From NCBI RefSeq assembly GCF_018613235.1, contig NZ_JAGGQP010000032.1, forward strand, positions 78,501 through 142,500: a stretch of DNA of 64,000 bases. Reading direction: 5' to 3'. The stretch is from Bacillus sp. ISL-41 (GTDB lineage: Bacteria; Bacillota; Bacilli; Bacillales; Cytobacillaceae). This document shows positions 1 to 9,105 of this stretch, in pieces. A program made the translations under genes and the position numbers. Within the stretch, counting starts at the first letter, position 1; the number at the start of each line of letters is the position of its first letter. Below the pieces are notes generated by a model. That model made no database searches and was not told where the DNA came from. It saw nothing but the letters and a program-made list of their open reading frames with translations.

Positions 1-1
1 T

Positions 2-394
2 CCTGACCCGCTAGAAAGATGGTCTGAAGGAAAAATGGAAGATTTAATAGAACTGGGTGCGATCGAGGTCATTCCTGAATTCCGCGGCAGCCGAGTCGGC
101 AAGAATTTGCTGATGGTTTCCATGATGGATGACGCCATGGAAGATTATATTATTATCACGACAGAATACTACTGGCATTGGGACCTGAAAGGAACCGGCT
201 TGAATGTTTGGGAATACCGCAAAGTCATGGAAAAAATGATGAATGCCGGGGGGCTGACCTGGTACGCGACAGATGATCCGGAAATCAGCTCCCATCCAGC
301 AAACTGTTTGATGGCACGAATCGGCAAGAGAATTGGGCCCGAATCGATCCAGAAATTTGACCAGCTGCGGTTCATGAACCGTTTTATGTATTGA
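2..394 (+). CDS. acuA: AcuA, protein acetyltransferase (5' end cut by window)
   Basis: The reading frame is open from the first codon of the window (residues PDPLERWSEGK precede the first internal ATG at 35), so this is the C-terminal part of a longer protein. The sequence reads as AcuA, the GNAT-family lysine acetyltransferase that in Bacillus acetylates and inactivates acetyl-CoA synthetase AcsA. The GNAT acetyl-CoA-binding turn is visible as VIPEFRGSRVGKNLL, after the strand LIELGAIEV. It is followed by acuB and acuC on the same strand, the standard acuABC order. Function is taken from the family; the missing N-terminus prevents a length check. Confidence 0.9.
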   Translation, partial: PDPLERWSEGKMEDLIELGAIEVIPEFRGSRVGKNLLMVSMMDDAMEDYIIITTEYYWHWDLKGTGLNVWEYRKVMEKMMNAGGLTWYATDDPEISSHPANCLMARIGKRIGPESIQKFDQLRFMNRFMY

Positions 395-400
395 TGATTA

Positions 401-538
401 AGGCTCTTTTCGTAAACTTTGTTGCTTTCTCAACCATACTAAGCAATCTTTATCCAGGGGTCTCCTCGAAAAGAGCCCAGACCTCTTTTTAGAGTGATTT
501 AGTTCATGTACGAAAAGCAACAATCAATGGAAAAACAG
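401..538. repeat. MITE-like intergenic repeat, copy 1
   Basis: The left end GGCTCTTTTCGTAAACTTTG followed by TTGCTTTCTC recurs at 18702, and the right end GTACGAAAAGCAACAATCAA recurs at 18754. The two ends are imperfect inverted repeats (GAAAGCAACAA against GAAAAGCAACAA), so the RNA or single strand could fold into a hairpin. It carries no coding capacity. This copy is longer than the 18.7 kb copy and fills most of the acuA-acuB gap. Confidence 0.75.
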
Positions 539-581
539 TCATTATTAATAAGAAGCCTCATCATGTAAGGAGGAAGGAACC

Positions 582-1229
582 ATGATCGTCGAGGAAATTA
601 TGAAGAGGGATGTCACGACACTTTTTCCTGAAAATACAATTGCGGATGCAATCAAGCTAATGGCAGATAAAAAAATCCGTCACATCCCAATCGTGAATAA
701 GGACCAAGGTGTGATCGGCCTGGTATCCGACAGGGATATCAAGGATGCCGCTCCGTCCGTTTTTCATTGGGATGAGCATAAGGGTGAACTTGACAATCCT
801 GTAAAATCGATTATGACGACTAATGTGATCACTGGACATCCCCTCGATTTTGTCGAGGAAATTTCCGCAATCTTTTATGAACATAATATCAGCTGCCTGC
901 CGATCACCAAGGATAAAAAGCTGGTAGGTATCGTCACTGAAACGGACCTGCTCCATACACTTGTTGAGCTTACAGGTGCCCATCAGCCAGGATCGCAAAT
1001 TGAGGTGAAAGTACCAAACAAAGCGGGCATGCTTTGTGAAATTGCATCTGTTATCAGCATGAGGAAAGCCAATATTCAGAGCGTGCTTGTATACCCTGAC
1101 CAAAAGGATGAACGTTATAAAATCCTCGTTGTAAGAATACAGACGATGAATCCAATCGCAGTGATCGAGGACTTAAAAAAGGCCGGACATCACGTACTCT
1201 GGCCAAACCTGCCGGGTGTTTCATCATGA
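582..1229 (+). CDS. acuB: AcuB, CBS-pair and ACT domain regulator of acetoin utilisation
   Basis: The 215-residue product starts at an ATG 7 nt after AAGGAGGAAGG. It has two CBS motifs (about residues 3-60 and 75-130; IVEEIMKRDVTTLFPENTIA, then VKSIMTTNVITGHPLDFVEE) that in this family bind adenine nucleotides, then an ACT domain (about 138-210, starting IEVKVPNKAGMLCEIASVIS). The tandem CBS-ACT layout and position between acuA and acuC match AcuB of Bacillus. The molecular role of AcuB is poorly known; loss impairs growth and sporulation on acetoin or butanediol in B. subtilis. The stop codon overlaps the acuC start by 4 nt (ATGA), implying translational coupling. Confidence 0.95.
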   Translation: MIVEEIMKRDVTTLFPENTIADAIKLMADKKIRHIPIVNKDQGVIGLVSDRDIKDAAPSVFHWDEHKGELDNPVKSIMTTNVITGHPLDFVEEISAIFYEHNISCLPITKDKKLVGIVTETDLLHTLVELTGAHQPGSQIEVKVPNKAGMLCEIASVISMRKANIQSVLVYPDQKDERYKILVVRIQTMNPIAVIEDLKKAGHHVLWPNLPGVSS

Positions 1230-2398
1230 GCGATCGCTCTGTATTCGTCTTTTCAGAGGAGCTGCTGAACTATCGCTTCAGCAGCCACCATCCCTTCAAC
1301 CAGATCAGGTTGAAGCTTACGCTGGATTTGCTTCGTAAAATGGGCGCAATTGATGATGAACATATAGTTGCGCCCCGGATGGCAACGGATGAGGAACTTC
1401 ACCTCGTTCATGACCCCAATTTTGTAAACGCTGTTAAGCTTGCTGGCCAGGGAAAGCTTAAGGGTGAATCCGCGGAAGGATATGGACTGGGAACGGAGGA
1501 CACACCGATTTTTGAAAATATGCATGAAGCGAGCGCTCTGCTTGTTGGGGGCACCCTGACAGCAGTGGATTATGTCATGACCGGCAAAGCCAGCCACGCA
1601 CTGAATCTCGGTGGCGGCCTTCATCATGGCTTCCGTGGAAAAGCATCCGGCTTCTGTATATACAATGACAGTTCTGTAGCGATAAAATACCTGCAGAAAA
1701 AATACAATGCCCGCGTGTTATATGTCGATACTGATGCCCACCATGGAGATGGTGTGCAGTGGTCATTTTACGATGACCCTGATGTATGCACTCTGTCGAT
1801 CCATGAAACGGGACGCTATCTATTTCCGGGTACAGGAAATGTGAATGAACGCGGCCAGGGCAAGGGCTATGGATATTCTTTCAATATCCCTGTCGATGCC
1901 TTCACAGAAGACGACTCTTGGCTTGATGCATATAGACATGCTCTGATGGAAGTGGCCGAGTTTTTTAAACCGGATGTCATTCTCACCCAAAATGGTGCAG
2001 ATGCGCATTATCTTGACCCTCTGACTCATTTATCGGCTACGATGAAAATTTACCGGGAAATCCCCAAGCTTGCGCATGAAGTCGCCCATAAATATTGCGG
2101 AGGCAAATGGGTTGCTGTAGGAGGCGGAGGCTATGATATTTGGCGCGTTGTGCCAAGAGCCTGGTCACTGATCTGGCTTGAAATGATTGAAAACTCAAAC
2201 TCTTATGGCAGCTTGCCGCTGGAATGGATTGAGGAATGGAAGGATCCAGCACCAGTGGAATTGCCAAAGGAGTGGGACGATCCTGAAGATTTATATCCGC
2301 CAATTCCTCGAAAGCCGGAAATCACGGAAAAAAATGCCCAGACAGTGGAGAAGGCCTTATATCCAATCAGGTCAAACAAAAAATCTGAAACTGTATAG
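1226..2398 (+). CDS. acuC: AcuC, class I histone-deacetylase-like protein deacetylase
   Basis: The 390-residue protein belongs to the arginase/deacetylase fold. Zn and catalytic motifs are clear: LGGGLHHGF (tandem active-site histidines), DTDAHHGDG (metal-binding Asp/His), and the late GGGGYD. AcuC removes acetyl groups from AcsA lysine and so reactivates acetyl-CoA synthetase, opposing AcuA; the acuABC cluster is therefore a self-contained acetylation switch. The C-terminal ~60 residues are Pro/Glu/Lys-rich. Length matches B. subtilis AcuC (387). The gene overlaps acuB by 4 nt and ends just before a strong terminator at 2405. Confidence 0.95.
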   Translation: MSDRSVFVFSEELLNYRFSSHHPFNQIRLKLTLDLLRKMGAIDDEHIVAPRMATDEELHLVHDPNFVNAVKLAGQGKLKGESAEGYGLGTEDTPIFENMHEASALLVGGTLTAVDYVMTGKASHALNLGGGLHHGFRGKASGFCIYNDSSVAIKYLQKKYNARVLYVDTDAHHGDGVQWSFYDDPDVCTLSIHETGRYLFPGTGNVNERGQGKGYGYSFNIPVDAFTEDDSWLDAYRHALMEVAEFFKPDVILTQNGADAHYLDPLTHLSATMKIYREIPKLAHEVAHKYCGGKWVAVGGGGYDIWRVVPRAWSLIWLEMIENSNSYGSLPLEWIEEWKDPAPVELPKEWDDPEDLYPPIPRKPEITEKNAQTVEKALYPIRSNKKSETV

Positions 2399-2404
2399 AG
2401 TGGG

Positions 2405-2436
2405 AAACCGGGAGATTCAATGGCCCGGTTTTTTTG
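2405..2436 (+). terminator. Rho-independent terminator of acuABC
   Basis: Stem AAACCGGG / CCCGGTTT with an 11-nt loop, directly followed by a run of T, 7 bp after the acuC stop. Confidence 0.9.
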
Positions 2437-2499
2437 TGTGTATTTAAAGTAAATATGTCAGGTAGCATGCAAATGGTATTCCGGAGCAATACTTAAGGA

Positions 2500-2562
2500 G
2501 TTGGTCGAATTAATCGAAAAAGTGGTCAAATTAATTAGAAATGTGGTCGAATTAATTGTAGG
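2500..2562. repeat. Three tandem 21-bp repeats (GGTCGAATTAAT type)
   Basis: GGTC cores start at 2503, 2524 and 2545, so the period is exactly 21 bp. The shared part is GTGGTCGAATTAATNGAAA with one or two changes per unit. The array lies between the convergent acuC and ccpA terminators and is not translated. The rest of the 2437-2680 gap is AT-rich with nothing else recognisable. Confidence 0.85.
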
Positions 2563-2680
2563 AAGTGCCTGAGACAATATATTCGTGCTGAAAAAATGGC
2601 TGTTATTGGTTATATTCAATTTAGCGGCCAATTTCTCTTTTCAAACTCATATTTTTGTAAATCTTTCTCTTTGATTACAT

Positions 2681-2714
2681 AAAAAAGCCGCTTGCATTAA
2701 ACTGCAAACGGCTT
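2681..2714 (-). terminator. Terminator of ccpA
   Basis: Stem AAGCCGCTTGCA / TGCAAACGGCTT with a 6-nt loop; the minus strand ends in a T-run (AAAAAA at 2681 on the plus strand). It lies 6 bp beyond the ccpA stop. Confidence 0.9.
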
Positions 2715-2719
2715 CCAAA

Positions 2720-3718
2720 TTATTTCGTCGATTTCCTGTTCTCGATCCGGTGCGGAAGGACGACGATATTTTCATCTACGTTTTCTTTGTTCATATACTT
2801 CGTCAGTAAGCGCATGGCAACTGCTCCGATATCATATAAAGGCTGGACAATTGTTGTAAGCTGCGGACGTACCATAAGAGTCAATCTTGTGTTGTCCGAA
2901 CTGATTACTTCGAAATCTTCAGGAACGCTGTAGCCGCGGTCAAATGCACCATGAACTACGCCAAGCGCCATTTCATCCGAACCGACAAGGATTGCTGTTG
3001 GTTTCTGATTAAGCTCAAGGATTCTTTCAATTGCCTCGAGACCTGAATCATACGTATAATCTCCTTCGACAACAAGCTCTTCGTTATACTCAATTCCTGC
3101 ATCTTTTAATGCTCGCTTGTATCCTTCGAGCTTCTTATCCTTATTGATTGGCTCAATTTGAGGACCAATAACGAATCCGATTTCTTTATGGCCTTTTTCA
3201 ATAAAAGCAGATACAGCATCAAAAGTTGCCTGCTCGTAATCAATATTGACGGATGGAATTTCACCTGTTTCCTCAATTGAACCTGCAAGGACGATCGGAA
3301 CTGGTGATTTCTTGAATTCCTCAACATGCTCGGCCTTAATATTGCCGCCCATGAAAACAATTCCGTCTACTTGTTTGCCGAGCATTGTGTTTAAGAGATG
3401 CAATTCTTTTTCAATATTCTGGTCAGAGTTGCTCAAGATAATATTGTATTTGTACATCGTGGCGATATCTTCAATTCCCCTTGCCAGCTCAGCAAAAAAC
3501 GGGCTCGCTATATCAGGGATGATGACGCCGACAGTCGTCGTCTTCTTGCTTGCCAGTCCCCTTGCAACGGCATTCGGGCGGTACCCAAGTCGGTCAATGA
3601 CCTCCATGACTTTCTTCCTTGTAGCCGGCTTTACATTCGGGTTTCCGTTAACAACACGTGAAACCGTTGCCATTGAAACGTTCGCTTCCCGTGCAACATC
3701 ATATATTGTAATGTTCAT
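2720..3718 (-). CDS. ccpA: CcpA, catabolite control protein A
   Basis: A 332-residue LacI/GalR-family regulator. The N-terminal helix-turn-helix and hinge ([20 protein letters not shown], then PNAVARGLA) are followed by a periplasmic-binding-protein-like core. CcpA with phosphorylated HPr-Ser46 binds cre sites to repress or activate carbon genes. The neighbour aroA upstream in the same direction reproduces the B. subtilis aroA-ccpA order. The start ATG has a GAAGGAGTG ribosome site. A match to the cre consensus occurs in this same window at 47683, upstream of the hydroxybutyrate permease. The 3719-3969 gap is AT-rich and should hold the ccpA promoter; I cannot fix it. Confidence 0.97.
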   Translation of the reverse strand: MNITIYDVAREANVSMATVSRVVNGNPNVKPATRKKVMEVIDRLGYRPNAVARGLASKKTTTVGVIIPDIASPFFAELARGIEDIATMYKYNIILSNSDQNIEKELHLLNTMLGKQVDGIVFMGGNIKAEHVEEFKKSPVPIVLAGSIEETGEIPSVNIDYEQATFDAVSAFIEKGHKEIGFVIGPQIEPINKDKKLEGYKRALKDAGIEYNEELVVEGDYTYDSGLEAIERILELNQKPTAILVGSDEMALGVVHGAFDRGYSVPEDFEVISSDNTRLTLMVRPQLTTIVQPLYDIGAVAMRLLTKYMNKENVDENIVVLPHRIENRKSTK

Positions 3719-3969
3719 CTATTTCACTCCTTCAGATAATAAACGGCGCTTTTCAGTTAGTTTACAGCAAAAATTGCCACAATAATCATATTTTAAGTTT
3801 GTGATTATATGTACAAGCATAATTATGTTATTAATCATACGACATCCTTATCAATCCCGCAATCTGAACAGCTTAAATTAATGCATTTTTATCAGTTTGT
3901 CTGATTAATCCAGCTGAATTTGGATGTAATGACCGTTTCTAATAAGTTACCCTGAAATTGTCCATAAAA

Positions 3970-3995
3970 AAACCTTCCTGATGAAAGGAAGGTTT
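3970..3995 (-). terminator. Terminator of aroA
   Basis: Stem AAACCTTCCT / AGGAAGGTTT with a 6-nt loop, followed on the minus strand by a T-run. It lies 9 bp after the aroA stop and separates aroA from ccpA. Confidence 0.9.
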
Positions 3996-4004
3996 CAAGA
4001 ACTT

Positions 4005-5078
4005 TTATACTCTTACAAACGGAGTAGATTTCAATCCTTCTAAAAATTCATCAAACTGCTTAAGATCCATCTGCTGGGCATTGTCGGATAACGCTACTGC
4101 TGGATCTGGATGAACTTCTGCCATCACTCCATCTGCCCCGATTGCTAGTGCTGCTTTGGCTGCTGGCAGCAGCAGGTCTCTCCTGCCTGTAGAGTGGGTA
4201 ACATCAACCATGACTGGCAAATGTGTTTCCTTTTTCAAAATTGGCACTGCTGAGATATCAAGTGTATTCCTTGTAGCTCTTTCGTACGTCCGGATCCCGC
4301 GCTCACACAGGATGATCTGGCCATTGCCCTGTGACATGATATATTCAGCCGCATTGATGAATTCTTCAATGGTCGCGGCCAGTCCACGTTTTAATAATAT
4401 AGGTTTATTCACTGCACCTGCAGCCTTTAATAGCTCGAAGTTCTGCATATTGCGGGCGCCGATCTGGATAACGTCAAGGTAGTCGACAGCGATTTCGATA
4501 TCGGCAGGTGTGACGATTTCACTAATGACTGCAAGATCATATTCATCCGCGACTCTCTTCAAAATCTTGAGACCTTCCACTCCTAGCCCCTGGAAGTCAT
4601 AAGGTGAAGTCCTAGGCTTGAAAGCCCCGCCGCGCAGCATTTTAAAGCCCTTCGCTTTGACTGCTTCAGCCACGGTTGCCACTTGTTCATATGACTCAAC
4701 TGAACAAGGACCAAAAACAAAGTCTGGTGTTCCATCGCCGATTTTTAAACCCTTAATATCAATGATGGTATCCTCCGGCTTTTTCTTCCTGGAAACAAGA
4801 AGTGCTTTGCGGTGATCATCAGATTGAAGCTCCAGTCCTGCCTTGAAAATTTCTTTGAAAATATGTTCAATCGTCGAATTTTCAAAAGGGCCGTTATTTT
4901 GCTCTTTGATCAAATCAAGCATTTCTCTCTCTCGCACAGGGTCATAACGGTACACACCCTGAGTTTCTTTTGCACGGCCAATTTCCTGGACGAGCAGGGC
5001 TCTTTCATTAATTAATGATAGAAGCTCTAAATTCAATTCATCCACACGATTTCTTAGCTGGTCAAGATTTTTACTCAT
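4005..5078 (-). CDS. aroA: AroA, bifunctional chorismate mutase / DAHP synthase
   Basis: A 357-residue fusion. Residues ~1-85 are an AroQ-type chorismate mutase ([40 protein letters not shown]); residues ~110-357 are the type I-beta DAHP synthase barrel ([37 protein letters not shown]). It makes 3-deoxy-D-arabino-heptulosonate 7-phosphate, the first step of aromatic biosynthesis; in Bacillus the mutase domain senses chorismate/prephenate for feedback control. The start at 5078 was chosen over the upstream in-frame ATG at 5162 because AAAGGACGGG lies 7-8 nt before it and the length then matches B. subtilis AroA (358). Confidence 0.95.
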   Translation of the reverse strand: MSKNLDQLRNRVDELNLELLSLINERALLVQEIGRAKETQGVYRYDPVREREMLDLIKEQNNGPFENSTIEHIFKEIFKAGLELQSDDHRKALLVSRKKKPEDTIIDIKGLKIGDGTPDFVFGPCSVESYEQVATVAEAVKAKGFKMLRGGAFKPRTSPYDFQGLGVEGLKILKRVADEYDLAVISEIVTPADIEIAVDYLDVIQIGARNMQNFELLKAAGAVNKPILLKRGLAATIEEFINAAEYIMSQGNGQIILCERGIRTYERATRNTLDISAVPILKKETHLPVMVDVTHSTGRRDLLLPAAKAALAIGADGVMAEVHPDPAVALSDNAQQMDLKQFDEFLEGLKSTPFVRV

Positions 5079-5439
5079 TTTCTGTCCCGTCCTTTCGGAA
5101 TACATTTTAGCCCTGACACCAAGACTTTTCAAACAAAGAGGCACCAAATCCTTTAACTGCACGCCAGAATTGTGTATAACCTGATCTGATCTCTTTACCA
5201 GGGATTTATAAAATCAGGTTTCTGTGGTTCCCAGCCTAAAGCAATGTCATTATAAAGCCGATATTAGAATAGGAGCCGAGGTGCAAAAGTGCAGTTAAAG
5301 TGCTATGGATCAAGCTGTATAATATGATAAAGGTAATTATATCTGAAATAATTTGGATTGTCACGTAAAATTCTTTAATAATTAAACGCTTTTAAGTGAT
5401 AAAGCATCGTATGAGAACTTAAGTTAGAGGGTGCATGAA
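5079..5439. other. Divergent intergenic region aroA / ftsA-like
   Basis: A 361-bp gap between divergent genes. It holds an inverted repeat AACCTGAT (5179) / ATCAGGTT (5213) and a TATAAT at 5318 with only a weak -35 (TTAAAG) at 5295, a possible promoter toward the plus-strand gene. An imperfect cre-like AAACGCTTTTA at 5383 misses several consensus positions. No coding sequence is seen. Confidence 0.4.
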
Positions 5440-7593
5440 ATGCATGTGAATAATAAACTGTTTGCATTAGATATAGGAACCAGGTCTGTAGTAGGAATCA
5501 TCCTGGAGGAAGCTAATGGTCACTATGAAGCGGTCGACATCATGGTCCGGGAACACAAGGAACGGTCGATGCTGGACGGCCAAATCCATGATGTATTGTC
5601 AGTTTCCGAAATCATCACTGAAATTAAAGAGGCGCTGGAAGTTTCACATGGCCCCTTGACCAAGGTCTGTGTCGCTGCAGCTGGCCGCGCGCTGAAAACA
5701 GAACAATCAAAAGCTGCAGTTGATATTTCCGGCAAGCCGATGTTTTCAAAGCAGGATATCCTCCACCTTGAATTAAGTGCAGTCCAGCAAGCACAGGCAG
5801 CTGTTGCTGGTGAAAAAAACAATGAGCATCACTATTATTGTGTCGGATACTCGGTTCTTTATTACCAGCTTGATGGAGAAGGGATCGGCAGCCTGATTGA
5901 CCAGCGGGGAAATGAAGCCTCTGTGGAAATCATTGCAACCTTCCTGCCAAAAGTTGTCGTTGAATCATTGCTTGCTGCACTGGACAGGGCCGGACTTGAA
6001 ATGGACGCACTTACCTTGGAACCGATTGCCGCGATCAATGTGCTGATTCCTGCCTCAATGAGGAGATTGAATGTCGCTCTTGTTGATATAGGCGCAGGGA
6101 CTTCCGACATCGCACTCACAGACTCAGGAACAGTAATTGCCTATGGAATGGTACCAGTGGCAGGAGATGAAATTACGGAAGCTGTTAGTGATGAGTTTCT
6201 GCTGGACTTCCCTCTTGCTGAAAAAGCAAAGCGGGACCTGCTTGTAAATCAATCAATCTCGATAACAGACATCCTTGGCTTTGAAACAGAGGTCAGCAAG
6301 GATGAAGCCGTTGAACGAATTGCCCCAGCGATTGACCGTTTGGCAGGAACAATCGGAGAGGAAATCCTGAAGTTGAATGGCAATAAACCTCCTAAAGCAG
6401 TCATGCTTGTTGGCGGTGGAAGTCTTACCCCTGATTTACCCAGGAGGCTCGCCGCTATGTTAAATCTTCCAGAAAACAGAGTCGCCATCCGTGGTCTCGA
6501 TGCCATCAACTCTGTTTCATTTGCAGCACATATTACGAAAGGACCTGAACTAGTCACACCAATTGGGATTGCGATTGCTGCCAAACAGTCTCCTGTCCAG
6601 TATCATACTGTTTATGTGAACGGCCAGCCGGTAAGGCTTTTCGAAGTGAACAAATTGACAGTGGGCGACTGTCTGCTGGCTGCCGGGATAAAGATGAATA
6701 AGCTTTACGGCAGGCCGGGCCTCGCGATGATTGTCAGCCTGAACGGCAAAAATGTGACGATACCAGGTAAGCATGGGCAGCAGCCTGTGTTACTGAAAAA
6801 TGGGATTCCCTGCTCATTCGATGATCAGGTGGATGGAGGAGATCAACTCACTGTCCAAAAGGGAGAGGATGGAGTCAGGCCAGAATTGACTCTTGGCGAC
6901 TTAATCGGCGAGCTTCCATCCAAAATGGTCATCATTAATGACCAAAGGTATGAAGTCAGCTCGAAGATGACCTGCAATAATCTCCCTGCATCTATGTCCA
7001 AACCAGTTGAGGACAGGGATGAGATCATTTTTGAAATGCCCGATACAATCGAGAGTATTCTAAAGGAACTTAACCTTGCAGAAATGCTTAATGACACTCG
7101 TCCATTTTTGATAAAGATTGACGGAATACAGCACAAGGTCACAGAGTTCATGGGAAAAATGTTTGTTAACGGACTGGAAGCAAAATTAGAAACTAAAATT
7201 GACCATCTAGATGAAATCCGTTTTGAAAAAGGGAAGGAACCAACCTTGAGAAGATTAGTAGAAAAACTGGGGATCCCTGCTTCTGAATCAATGCCGATTT
7301 TTTTCAACGGACAGCAGATCCAGCTCGAGCAGGAATTAATCGAAATCTCCCGCGGGGGCATTAAACTGGGAATGGGCGAACGCATACATAGCGGAGACCT
7401 TTTAACCACTAAACAAAAGGATGTGCAACACTTCATCTTCCAGGACTTATTCAACTTTGTACAGTTTGAAATCCCAACGGACAGCCGAGGATTCACCTTA
7501 TTAAAAAATGGAGAAAAAGCTGGATTCGACGACCGGCTGGCACCCGGTGATGAGCTGAATATAACCTTCGAGAACCCTATCGTTTTAAAGTAA
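5440..7593 (+). CDS. FtsA/PilM-type actin-like ATPase with C-terminal beta-grasp-like repeats
   Basis: A 717-residue protein. Residues ~1-375 carry the actin/FtsA nucleotide motifs: phosphate-1 FALDIGTRSVVGIIL near the N-terminus, phosphate-2 VALVDIGAGTSDIAL at ~210, and adenosine motif MLVGGGSLTPDLPRRLA at ~321. The remaining ~340 residues contain repeated segments of the form LLKNGxxxxFDDxxxxGDxL (about 451 and 687) plus NGxxV strands, which look like ThiS/MoaD-type beta-grasp modules. No membrane segment is visible. The family is often labelled cell division protein FtsA or pilus protein PilM, but true FtsA is ~420-440 residues and lies in the ftsZ cluster. ATG 5440 was preferred over GTG 5431, which abuts the AGAGGG site. 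Function unknown. Confidence 0.8.
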   Translation: MHVNNKLFALDIGTRSVVGIILEEANGHYEAVDIMVREHKERSMLDGQIHDVLSVSEIITEIKEALEVSHGPLTKVCVAAAGRALKTEQSKAAVDISGKPMFSKQDILHLELSAVQQAQAAVAGEKNNEHHYYCVGYSVLYYQLDGEGIGSLIDQRGNEASVEIIATFLPKVVVESLLAALDRAGLEMDALTLEPIAAINVLIPASMRRLNVALVDIGAGTSDIALTDSGTVIAYGMVPVAGDEITEAVSDEFLLDFPLAEKAKRDLLVNQSISITDILGFETEVSKDEAVERIAPAIDRLAGTIGEEILKLNGNKPPKAVMLVGGGSLTPDLPRRLAAMLNLPENRVAIRGLDAINSVSFAAHITKGPELVTPIGIAIAAKQSPVQYHTVYVNGQPVRLFEVNKLTVGDCLLAAGIKMNKLYGRPGLAMIVSLNGKNVTIPGKHGQQPVLLKNGIPCSFDDQVDGGDQLTVQKGEDGVRPELTLGDLIGELPSKMVIINDQRYEVSSKMTCNNLPASMSKPVEDRDEIIFEMPDTIESILKELNLAEMLNDTRPFLIKIDGIQHKVTEFMGKMFVNGLEAKLETKIDHLDEIRFEKGKEPTLRRLVEKLGIPASESMPIFFNGQQIQLEQELIEISRGGIKLGMGERIHSGDLLTTKQKDVQHFIFQDLFNFVQFEIPTDSRGFTLLKNGEKAGFDDRLAPGDELNITFENPIVLK

Positions 7594-7616
7594 AAAAACA
7601 TCCATCGGATGTTTTT
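7594..7616. terminator. Bidirectional terminator between ftsA-like and ytxJ
   Basis: Stem AAAACATCC / GGATGTTTT with a 3-nt loop, A-run on one side and T-run on the other. It sits exactly between the two convergent stop codons. Confidence 0.9.
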
Positions 7617-7946
7617 TTACTTTACATTTTCTTCTTTTGCTCCGGCTAATGATTTTGCAGTAATTTTAAAATGGGAAGCATGCCAGGCAACGTCTGAATT
7701 CACAAATAAAATGGCTTGCGGCGATTCATGCTTAACATGGAATTTCTCAGCTATATGGTTGGACAGGTCACGAGAATCCTGGACTGTCAGATAATATAAA
7801 TTATCGCTTCCATTGTTTTCGAACTTCGCAAATTCATCGTACCCAGCCGCGCTGATCGGGCAAGTCGTGCTGTGTTTCAGCATGAAGAATGTTTCTCCGG
7901 AATCAACAAGCTTGTCAAATTGTTCAATTGAATCAATCTTTTTCAT
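7617..7946 (-). CDS. ytxJ: YtxJ, monothiol bacilliredoxin-like protein
   Basis: A 109-residue thioredoxin-fold protein with a single active-site cysteine in the motif TTCPIS, where thioredoxins have CxxC. This matches the YtxJ/BrxC family, which removes bacillithiol from mixed disulfides in Bacillaceae, so it implies that the host makes bacillithiol. The cis-Pro segment is visible as HESPQAILF. It follows ytxG and ytxH on the same strand but a hairpin terminator at 8029 lies between, so read-through or a separate promoter is needed. The ribosome site is AAAGGAGAG. Confidence 0.92.
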   Translation of the reverse strand: MKKIDSIEQFDKLVDSGETFFMLKHSTTCPISAAGYDEFAKFENNGSDNLYYLTVQDSRDLSNHIAEKFHVKHESPQAILFVNSDVAWHASHFKITAKSLAGAKEENVK

Positions 7947-8028
7947 CCTACTCTCTCCTTTTATAAGCTCTTTACGATACTATTGTCACTTTCACCAATT
8001 TCTACGAAAATGCTTCTTATAAAAAATA

Positions 8029-8061
8029 AAACGGTGAAGTTATCTTACCACTTCACCGTTT
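8029..8061 (-). terminator. Terminator of ytxGH
   Basis: Stem AACGGTGAAGT / ACTTCACCGTT with a 9-nt loop, followed on the minus strand by a T-rich tract; 11 bp after the ytxH stop. Confidence 0.85.
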
Positions 8062-8072
8062 CATTGACAATT

Positions 8073-8552
8073 TTACTGATTCAGCTTGCTTTCTGTATCA
8101 TCGAAAGCTTTTTGTGTTTCTTCAAGCTTCTTTTGGATCTCTTCTCCAGTGGCAGTATGCGTGTTTTCCATGGAGCTTGTCTCTGCCATTGAAGTAGGAA
8201 CCTCTTGAAGTTCTCCCTCGTCACCATCTGTATTCTGAGAAGAAACTTCGTTCTTGTTCTTCATATCCTTTACCTTGTTGACAATGGTTGAAGACTGTTG
8301 CGAAACAGTTTCTTTCAAGCCGCTTGCCTTCTCCTTCGCTGAAGATGCAAGATCAGCACTCTTGTTCTTTAGGGAAGACGTTTGCTCATTAAGTGAGCCT
8401 CTTAACTCTTTTCCTGATTTAGGAGCAAGCAATAGTGCCGCCAGTGCCCCGGCAAGCCCCCCAACAATAGCTCCAGTCACAAAATCTTTGGAATTGCTGT
8501 TTGTCTCCCTCATTGATCCGTTTACATCATACTGGCTTTGTTCCCTGTTCAT
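8073..8552 (-). CDS. ytxH: YtxH, general stress protein
   Basis: A 159-residue protein of the YtxH family. Residues ~25-50 form the hallmark glycine/alanine-rich membrane-type segment GGLAGALAALLLAPKSGKEL, followed by a long charged, Lys/Ser/Glu-rich tail with coiled-coil character (KNKSADLASSAKEKASGLK). Its biochemical role is unknown; in B. subtilis ytxGHJ is a stress and stationary-phase operon. ATG 8552 was chosen because AAAGGTGGAG precedes it by 5 nt; the upstream ATG at 8570 overlaps that ribosome site and the ytxG stop. It follows ytxG by 17 bp. Confidence 0.9.
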   Translation of the reverse strand: MNREQSQYDVNGSMRETNSNSKDFVTGAIVGGLAGALAALLLAPKSGKELRGSLNEQTSSLKNKSADLASSAKEKASGLKETVSQQSSTIVNKVKDMKNKNEVSSQNTDGDEGELQEVPTSMAETSSMENTHTATGEEIQKKLEETQKAFDDTESKLNQ

Positions 8553-8569
8553 ACTATCTCCACCTTTCA

Positions 8570-9049
8570 TTAATACCGAACACGTTCTCGCTGCCTTGCT
8601 ACCATCTCTTCGCTCTCAAGCTGATGGTCAATCTTAGCTGTTTTTTTTGATTGCCACTTATCCTTCAACTCAAGGAATACGTTGCTCCACTGAACAACCT
8701 GTGAAATCTTGTCCTTATTCTTGTCAATCTGAAGATCAACCATTGTCTGGACATTGTGAATAGATTGATTGAATCTCTGAACAGAATTTCCTACATCCCT
8801 CACAGCATTAACAACACCGTTCAAGCTCTCAGATTTTCTGGAAATATCGTCGGCTAAATTGTTTGTTTTGTGCAGAAGCTCCGTCGTTTCACGAGTCACT
8901 CCATCCAACTGCTTCTCCAGGCCATCAAGTGTGCCTGATACACTGTCTAAAGTTGTTTGTAAGGATTTAAGAGTCTTGGACAATGAGACTACCAAAACCA
9001 AAAACGCGATTGCTATTACAGCAACACTTAGATACAAAATAATTTCCAC
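8570..9049 (-). CDS. ytxG: YtxG, DUF948 general stress membrane protein
   Basis: A 159-residue protein with one N-terminal membrane helix (ILYLSVAVIAIAFLVLVVSL) and a long heptad-patterned cytoplasmic part (KTLKSLQTTLDSVSGTLDGL and onward), the DUF948 layout. The start is a GTG preceded by GGAGGTG at 7 nt. It heads the ytxG-ytxH pair and has a good sigma-B promoter 32-56 bp upstream. No enzymatic function is known for the family. Confidence 0.9.
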   Translation of the reverse strand: MEIILYLSVAVIAIAFLVLVVSLSKTLKSLQTTLDSVSGTLDGLEKQLDGVTRETTELLHKTNNLADDISRKSESLNGVVNAVRDVGNSVQRFNQSIHNVQTMVDLQIDKNKDKISQVVQWSNVFLELKDKWQSKKTAKIDHQLESEEMVARQRERVRY

Positions 9050-9080
9050 TGTTGAACACCTCCGTTAGCATATGTACATT

Positions 9081-9105
9081 TTACCCCGCAGATTACGACA
9101 TAAAC
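9081..9105 (-). promoter_or_regulatory. Sigma-B promoter of ytxGH(J)
   Basis: On the minus strand GTTTAT (9105-9100), a 13-bp spacer and GGGTAA (9086-9081) match the sigma-B consensus GTTTAA-N12-14-GGGTAT at 10 of 12 positions. Sigma-B control of ytxGHJ is established in B. subtilis. The transcript would start around 9075. Confidence 0.75.

Noticed and set aside
5383..5396. cre site before the ftsA-like gene
   Set aside because: ATTAAACGCTTTTA breaks the fixed TG and C positions of the consensus.
6843..7601. 252-codon minus-strand ORF opposite the ftsA-like gene
   Set aside because: Shadow frame with Ser/Ile-rich low-complexity translation; the plus-strand frame has motifs and a ribosome site.
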